Shown: positions 57,271 to 64,000 of the stretch, one piece after another
Position numbering within the stretch: the first letter of the stretch is position 1
Layout: every line of letters starts with the position of its first letter
DNA from: Tetragonia tetragonoides
Lineage: Eukaryota > Streptophyta > Magnoliopsida > Caryophyllales > Aizoaceae
Length of the DNA stretch: 64,000 nucleotides
NCBI GenBank assembly: GCA_038025085.1
Contig: CM076143.1
Span: 35,362,501-35,426,500 of the forward strand
Direction: 5' to 3'
Program-made: the position numbers and the translations under genes
Notes under the pieces: model-generated
The model's input: the letters and a program-made list of their open reading frames with translations, nothing else
Databases searched by the model: none
What the model was told of the DNA's origin: nothing

Positions 57271-60200
57271 CCTTTGTGTATGGAATGTTAGGGATCTTAA
57301 TGGACCCAATAAGTAAAAGGAGGCAACTCTTTTTTGCAATGTGAATAAATTTAGTTTTGGTGCTTTCTTAGAAACTAAAATTAGAGGCAATAATATTGGA
57401 AAATGCAAAAAGAATGTGTTGAAGGGTTGGGAGTCCTATATTAATCTTGCTGACCATCACCTGGGGAGAATCTTGCAAAAAGATGGTTACCTCAAGTTTT
57501 CAATGTTGTGGTTGTGTTCTCTTCTGCTCAAATGATCATTATCATGGTCATTGCTTTGAAGTTGCAAAAATTGTTTTATGTCAGCATAGTATATGGTTTA
57601 AATGAAAGGGAGGATAGGAAGGAATTATGGAGGGAACTGGCTACATTTGCAAGTAACTGTTATGAGCCCTAGATAGTTACAGGAGACTTTAATAATGTGT
57701 TGAAGCATGATGATACACAGGGAGGTGCTGATGTGACCCACAGTGAGATTATTGATTTCAACCTTTGTTTAGATCAGTATTTGTTAACTGAGCTTGGTTT
57801 GGCTGGATGCAAGTATACTTGGAATAACAGGCATGAAAATGAGGTTAGAGTTTACTCTAAGATAGACTGGGTTTTTGCCAATTGTCACTGGGTCCAGGAA
57901 CTTGATCAGTGCTCTGTTAATTTCCTCCCTGAAGGAGTATCAGACCACTCCCCAGCTGTCATTGAGTTGCAACCTAATTTCATATAGAGTCATGGTAAAT
58001 TAAGATATTTTAATATGTGGAGTAGACATGCAGATTTTGCCAATATTTTGAATCAAGCCTGGAACATTGAGTGTGCAGGGACCAAAATGTTTAAGCTTTA
58101 CCAGAAATTGAAGAATGTCAGGCATAGTTTGAGAGGACTGAACAGGAGGGAATATTCAGATATACTGTCAAGAGTTGAAGAGGCAAGGCCCAGGTTGCTG
58201 TAAACAATAGGCCTGCAGATCCAACTTTACAACAAAGTGAGCAACAAGCCATGAAGAATTTTCGGGAGGTTAATATTGCAGCTGAGGAGTTCTTAAAGCA
58301 AAAGAGCAAGATGAAATGGGTTCAACTGGGTGATGATAATACAAAATTTTTCAATTCTATCCCGAAAAAGAGGCACTAGAAGAATAGAGTATACTCCTTA
58401 AAGAATGCAGCAAGGGAGGTTATCTCTGATCAGAAGGGAGTAATAGAGGAAATCCTTTCTTTTTACAAAGGCATGCTTGGGGTCAAGGAGAGTGGAAGAG
58501 TGCCAGCTGCAGATTTCATTTTTCAGTCTGGTTATATGCTGAATTCACAGCAACAAATGAGCCTTATCCTGCCAATTACAAAAATAGAAATAAAAGATGC
58601 AATGTTTGCCATTGATATTGATAAAAGCCCAGGTCCGGATGGGTTTGGGAGTGGATTTTTCAGAGACTCTTGGAATGTGGTAGGAGAGGATGTTTCTGAG
58701 GTTATTCAAGATTTTTTCTTGTCTGCAAAAATGTTGAAACAGGTTAATTCCACAACATTGTGCCTGGTCCCTAAGATAGAGAGCCCTGAACTGGCTTCTG
58801 ATTTCAGGCCTATTGCCTGCTGCAACTCAATTTATAAATGTATATCCAAGATTCTGTGTGGGAGATTAGCGAGAGTACTTCCTGATTTGGTTTCACTGAA
58901 TCAAGGTGCCTTTGTAGCTAATAGATCAATTGTACATAACATCATGATATGTCAAGATCTTATTAGGCACTACAGAAGGAAGGGTACAACTGCTATATGC
59001 ATAATGAAGATTGACCTCCGTAAAGCCTATGATACAATTCACTGGTCCTTTTTGGAGGAAATGTTGGAAGGGTATAAATTTCACAAGAAGTTTCAAGATT
59101 GGATTATTACCTGTGTGAAGATTGCAAGCTTCTCTATTAGCTTGAATGGGGCTGTTGATGGTTATTTTGAAGCAAAGAGGGGCATTAGGCAGGGTGGCCC
59201 CATTTCACCTCTGCTGTTTGTCTTGGTTATGGAGTACCTTCCAAGATTGCTTAAGCTGTTAAGGAATGACAGGGAGTTTAACTGGCACCCAATGTGTAAA
59301 TCTGTGGGGCTTAACCACCTTTGTTTTGTTGATGATCTCATGGTGTTCTGCAGGGCAAATGATTCTTCAGTTACCAAAGTTATGGAATGCTTCTCCTACT
59401 TTTCTCAGGTGACTGGGCTGAAGGCTAACACAAGTAAATCGCACATGTATGTTGCTGGGGTAGGTGCTGAGGTCAAGAATAGGTTGCTGCAATTATCAGG
59501 GTTTCAAGAGGGGAGCTTCCCAATGAAATATCTAGGAGTCCCCTTGTCACCCTCAAAGTGGAGTAAGATTGATTGTGTCTGTTTCGTTGATAAAATCACA
59601 AAGAGGTTAAATGTCTGGGCCTCAAAAATCCTCTCTTATGCAGGAAGGACACAGTTAATTAACTCTGTGCTCCTATCCTTGCACCTATATTGGGCTAGTA
59701 TTTTCATTCTGCCAACTGGAGTTATGAAGGCCATAGAGGCAAAATGCAGACAATTTCTGTGGTCAGGGAATGACCAGAAAAAAGGAAACAACCTAGTAGG
59801 ATGGGACTTGGTTTATAGACCAAGGAGGAATGGAGGATTGGGTTTTAAGCAATGCAAACAGTTTAATTATGCTCTGAATGGGAAGCATTTATGGGATCTA
59901 GCTGCCAAGAAAGATAATATGTGGGTAAAATGGGTCAATGGGGTTTATATGAAGGATGAAGATCTATGGCAATATGTTCCTCATCAAGGCTGCAGTTGGG
60001 CATGGAAGAAGTTACACAAGAATAAGGACCTCTTCAAGCAAGCTTACAAGTCAAACAACTCATTGTCCCTTACAGCACATGGTGGTTACACAGTCAAAAG
60101 TGGTTATGCATTCCTTATGGGTAATATGGCCAAGCTGAGACATGCAACGTTTATCAGGGGGGTGCGAAATGTTCCAAGATACTGTTTCTGCTTATGGCTG

Positions 60201-60674
60201 GTTCAAGCTCAAAGACTACTCACTAAGGACAGATTGAAAAGATTAGGGTTTTATCATGGTGATACTGACTGCCTACTCTGCACTGGACATGAAGAGACTC
60301 ACCAACATTTGTTTTTTGAATGTGATCAATCTGTGAAACTATGGAAGGAAGTGAAAGACTGGATAGGGTGCACTGCTGCAAGCTGTAACATAACAGGTAT
60401 TATGACCTGGACTGGGCGCCAGAAAGGGAACAAACTGAAAAGTGAAGTCACTGCGGCTGCAACATCTGCACTAACTTACTGGATATGGGCAGCTAGGAAT
60501 GAAGCCTGCTTTAGGCAAGATCTGCTGACTAATGAAATCATCTTGCAACAGGTTAAATTTGCTATTACAACAAGAATTGGAGGCTGTAGAACAAAGAAGC
60601 TGACAAGAACTGAAAAGAGAATTCTTGAAGAAACTAGGATAAGAATTTCTGATGTATATGGTGGTTTAGAATGA
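57263..60674 (+). pseudogene. LINE ORF2 (endonuclease, reverse transcriptase, zf-RVT)
   Basis: The ATG at 57263 overlaps the ORF1 stop by 8 bases. The endonuclease part is broken: a stop near 57315, a frame change near 57540, and another near 58200. It is still recognisable (GDFNNVLKHDD, YTWNN, SDHSPAV). The reverse transcriptase is an uninterrupted 733-codon frame (58473-60674): SPGPDGFGSGFF, a KIDLRKAYD block, a GIRQGGPISPLLF block, and catalytic FVDD at 59325-59336. The zf-RVT tail (RLLTKDRLKRLG, CLLCTGHEETHQHLFFEC) is intact. Confidence 0.94.
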
Positions 60675-60956
60675 TAATTGTATGGCTTTTATTTGTGTTG
60701 TTGCTGTTTCATAGGCTGTGTTAGGTGCGGTTGATTGTTGCTGCTTTTTATAGGGTGTGTTAGGTGCTATTTTTTTGGTATGTTGAGGTTATTGTGTAAT
60801 GTAGTGCAGGGTTAGAGGATGAGTACGTACCCTACATAGTAGGTGGCGCGCTCCCCTCTAATGCCTTTAGGTTGTAATGAGCTATTTCCTAGTTTTAAAG
60901 CAATTACTATCTTTTAACCAAAAAAAAAAAAGAAAAAGAAAAGAATGTCACACCTA

Positions 60957-61176
60957 GAAATTTCGTGTTTTGTTTACCGCTTTGCACGAGTTGCATGTTC
61001 TAGCATTGCATGTTGCATTGCTAATCGACTTAGATCACGACCGTAGTACTCGTATTGCATTGTCGTAGTCCTAAAATTGTTTTATACCTTCGTAAGGGTA
61101 AACTCGCTTCGTCGTTGAGAAGTGATTACTTCATGTTTCAAGTTTCGGGATGAAACTTCTTTTAAGGAGGGTAGAA
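60957..61176 (+). other. Stub between two chromovirus LTR starts
   Basis: After the right LINE target duplication, the first LTR start (TGTCACACC) continues for about 220 bp. A second polypurine tract (TTTTAAGGAGGGTAGAA, 61160-61176) then precedes another LTR start. The stub has no gene. It could be a short leftover LTR or the 3' end of a related copy. Confidence 0.5.
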
Positions 61177-63739
61177 TGTGATACCCCAATATTTTCTATA
61201 ATTATAATATCGATTTATAATTCATTTATAAATAATTTTGGAGGTTTAAATCGTATATTTATATAACGATTTGATTTATTCAATTAAAGCCACAATAATA
61301 TTAATTATTATTATGGGAATTTCGTGATTTATAATTATCAAATTTGGAGGATTTAATTAAATTATTTTGTGTATGATTAAGGTTTATTCAAATTGTTTTA
61401 ATTAGTCTTAATTAGCATTTAAATCAAATTCCTAAACCTAGTGGGATTGACTTTGGTTTACTGGAGACCTATATAAGTAAAAAGATGGGCGATTTCATCA
61501 GTTTACAAAACTGAACCAAACCCTCACAAGCCCTCTCTCTCTCCTCTCTCTCACGGCACAACTCTCTCTCTCTCTCTCTCCTCTCAGCCGTGCCTTTCTC
61601 CCCCTCTCTCTCTCACCTTGCTCAACCGCCGTCGCCGGAGAACCGCCACAAGTGAGCCCTCCTTTTCTCTCTCTTTCTTTCTCTCTTTCTCCTTCTCTCT
61701 CCCTGTGCTCTGTTTTTCCCATTCCCCTGTTTTCGCGGGCTACGGCTGCCGCGTCACCAGGCCACGCCTGGGTGGTCGCTGGCGAGTGGCCGACGGTGTT
61801 GGGCCTCCCCCGCGCTCTCTCTCTCTCGCTCAGTCACTCTCCCTCCCTCGCGATCTCTCTTTCTCTCTCTAGTTCTCTCTCGCGATTCTTTCTCTCTCCT
61901 CTGTCGCTGGAGCTCCGGCGAGCCACCGCCGATCATGGTGGTCGGTGGGTGGTGGTCATGGTGCTGGACCAGTCCATGGGTCCCCATGCATGGGTGACCG
62001 TGGCCTAGGTTCGAAAACCAATTAGGGTTTCGAATTGTATTTTCGTTTTAATTATTTTCGTATTTTCATATTTTTCAATTGTTGGTTTTATTTTTCTGCA
62101 CTCATTTGGAATCAAAATTTGGATTTTCGAAAGCCTATATTGATTGCAATAAATCAAGGAAGTTAAATAAAATATTAGATTAATATTTTACTACTGTTTA
62201 AATTTTCGTATTTACTGATTATATCTCGGTAATTGTATTTAATTAGGACCTAACGGATAAGCATGATTGGGTCGTGATTTGAAAGCTTACCTACTATTTA
62301 GTGAGTGTTTGTTAGGTAAGCGATTGTGCCTACCTCTTTCCAAAATCCATCAAAAGGTTTTGACTTGTTATGTGCTAATTGCCTAATTGTTGTGAATTTA
62401 ATATGCGAAGCATGATTAAATTATATCGTCGTTTATTATGAGAATTAGAATTATATTCTTCACTGTAATTATAAATTATAATGAGCATGTTGAGTTTATG
62501 AAGTTTCGTTAATTAATTAGTTCGTATGCTAATTATTGAATAAGTATTGTGATATTGAGATGTTAATATTATTATGATATAATATACATGCTAAATGGAA
62601 TGGGATATTATTGAGTGCTAATGAGCACCTATTATACTTTGTTGGATGTATTTGTTGAATGTGAAATTTTGGATATCATGTTTTACCGCCGAAGTGCTGC
62701 CGAAATTTCATTAGACATATATGAAGTATGATTATTCTTAATATGCATAAATGTCATTATCATCATTATTATTATTCATTGTCATAAGCATGAAATGAAT
62801 TAAGTGATTCGTTGTCTCGTTGTACCACTAAGTCAACCAATACAAATTATTTGAATTGAATTGTAAATGAGAATAAGACTCCTAATGGATCCCTAGGAGT
62901 AGTCGACCAATCGAGACTGTATCTAACTGATGTAGTCTAGGGATGCATGATTTCCAAGTTGCTTATGGACACCTAGTAGAGTGTTCGGGATGGATCATTC
63001 ACCATTGTTTAATTCTCTACGTATCGATTATTATGTTAGAGATAGTGTGAGTATACACTAGAGTAAGTCCATGGCATGTCAATATCAATCGATGAACAGT
63101 ATGGGTAATCGCTGTTTTATTCGCTCTCTTATTACTCTAAGCAAGATGGTTTGTCTGTTTGTGTTCGACTGATCACTAAAGAAAGAATTTCATGTAATTG
63201 AATACTGCGTATGTGTGTGCTTGAATTTATGACTACTTGTGTATGCAAATGAATTTCAATGATTCTTCTAAAACCCAGGTAAGGTTTGCGAAAGTGTTTT
63301 TACCGAGTATGGACGATGTTTATTCAGTTTATCTGATTTTTGTTTTCTTTTGTTTCTTCTCTTTTCTTTTGTACCTTGTTTCCGTCACGGAAATCAAAGT
63401 GCAGGTGTTGCTGAGTGAGGACGTGTAGCCTTGGAGATTAATTGTGGGCTTGTTCTCTAGACTTGTTATTCTTTTGGATTGTGGGATTTTGGTTTGATCC
63501 CTAGAAGGCAAAATTGTAATAATACTTTAATGGACTTAAGCTCACTTGATAGACAACTCTGATATTAATGTTTAGTTTGCTTCCTTTGATACCTAGCTTT
63601 TCTTTCTGCTTACCATTTATTCCTTAGCGATAAATGTAGCAGTAACAACCATCCGGTTTGGGACGGTTCAGTGGTGTCGAGTCAGGTATAATGACGTCAA
63701 TAGTTTCAAGGAAATCGTTGTAAATTCGGGGGTGTTACA
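61177..63739 (+). repeat. 3' LTR of the chromovirus
   Basis: It starts TGTGATACCCC and ends GGGGTGTTACA (2563 bp), giving a short inverted terminus. A polypurine tract lies just before it. No second copy is in the window. Its right neighbour CAGTG (63740-63744) would be the target duplication. Confidence 0.78.
61470..61720 (+). promoter_or_regulatory. Chromovirus LTR promoter: TATA box and CT-rich leader
   Basis: TATATAAG lies at 61470-61478. CT-rich runs follow at 61528-61580 and 61600-61705. Unlike the Tat LTRs there is no GC-rich palindrome cluster upstream. Confidence 0.6.
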
Positions 63740-64000
63740 CAGTGGGACTAGCAGAACCTTGTGCATCAGATAAAATAGCATTTCAAGGGAAGAAAACCAT
63801 GAACTACAGTCATGTATGTTTGTCTTGCAGTTGTTGTGTATTGCTTATGGAGAGATTGCAACATGAGGCTCTTCCAAAATCAGACCTCCACAGCTAGTAG
63901 CATTGTCAGAGAGATCATCAACAGTCTGCATGTGCGTGTGATTGTTTCAAGAGATCAGAAGATGCAAGATTATTTTTAGGATCATTTGAACTACTTTGTG
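63740..64000 (+). pseudogene. C-terminal end of another LINE ORF2
   Basis: From about 63833 to the stop at 63977-63979 the frame resembles the last part of plant LINE ORF2 (YCLWRDCNMRLFQNQ, then IVREIINSLHVRV). The chromovirus LTR ends just before it, so the chromovirus may have landed in or near an older LINE. The sequence runs off the window. Confidence 0.65.

Larger units (their letters stand above)
55719..60941 (+). mobile_element. Full-length plant LINE (L1 clade), 5.2 kb
   Basis: An exact 15-bp target duplication AGAATGTCACACCTA lies at 55704-55718 and 60942-60956. The element has a ~97 bp leader, ORF1, ORF2 and an A-rich tail (60920-60941). Both ORFs carry mutations but the length is complete. 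It sits on the polypurine/LTR junction of the chromovirus. Confidence 0.95.
50310..63739 (+). mobile_element. Chromodomain Ty3/gypsy element (chromovirus, Tekay/Del-like)
   Basis: It has gag, protease, RT, RNase H, integrase, chromodomain, polypurine tract and a long 3' LTR. The 5' LTR is absent: Z interrupts the leader at 50309. A complete LINE splits it at 55719-60941. Domain order and the chromodomain after integrase define the chromovirus branch; the Tekay/Del label is from overall resemblance. Confidence 0.88.

Noticed and set aside
61618..62008. Reading frames rich in Ser and Leu in the chromovirus LTR
   Set aside because: They come from CT microsatellite runs just downstream of a TATA box and are not credible proteins.

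Overview
The window looks like plant (angiosperm) nuclear DNA, and it is essentially a stack of nested transposable elements. I see no host gene, tRNA or rRNA that stands on its own. The plant assignment rests on four things: Tat-lineage and chromodomain Ty3/gypsy elements, an L1-type plant LINE with a zf-RVT tail, FAR1-type and Ulp1-type transposon genes, and antisense plant-mobile-domain (PMD) genes. The species cannot be named from this sequence.

Layout. (1) 1-1118 is the reverse transcriptase end of a Tat element (X). (2) 1119-1476 and 19580-19814 are two halves of one inverted LTR. Element Y, an 18.1 kb Tat retrotransposon (1477-19579), sits between them with two LTRs and a 5-bp target duplication (one mismatch). 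Y carries an inverted 3' LTR of a further element (W, 3239-6017), a broken pol (6018-10787), and a long 3' region with two antisense multi-exon genes (A, 11222-12776; B, 13602-16649) and a tandem repeat. (3) 19815-26605 is the 3' part of an element like X, with a homologous antisense gene (C), a hAT-type MITE inserted in it, its own tandem repeat, and an LTR at 25312-26605. (4) 26606-50309 is element Z, a minus-strand Tat element with its 5' LTR at 48753-50309. Z is split by a 14.1 kb CACTA-type transposon (28221-42322, target duplication CAT) and by a 5'-truncated LINE (43123-43991, 15-bp target duplication). Inside the CACTA lies a ~10 kb MULE-like unit with two convergent genes: a Ulp1-like cysteine protease (31682-37460) and a FAR1-like transposase (38423-41447). 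(5) 50310-63739 is a chromodomain Ty3/gypsy element whose 3' boundary is interrupted by a full-length LINE (55719-60941, 15-bp target duplication). (6) 63740-64000 is the tail of another LINE.

How the parts relate. Nearly every coding unit is damaged by frameshifts or nonsense codons. Insertion order can be partly read from the junctions: Z probably entered the chromovirus leader; X, the CACTA and a LINE entered Z; Y entered an inverted LTR beside or inside X. The least expected pattern is regulatory. GC-rich clusters of short palindromes (13-mers of form GCGG-N5-CCGC in Y) lie about 20-220 bp upstream of TATA-like sites in the Tat LTRs X, Y and Z and also upstream of the antisense genes A and B. 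A second pattern is a GTGTTAG-containing ~21 bp unit that recurs through introns and spacers of the MULE-like unit.

Limits: protein families were recognised by eye. Exon borders are inferred from splice-like signals. LTR borders come from TG...CA ends, primer-binding or polypurine motifs and repeat comparison. No alignment or search was run.
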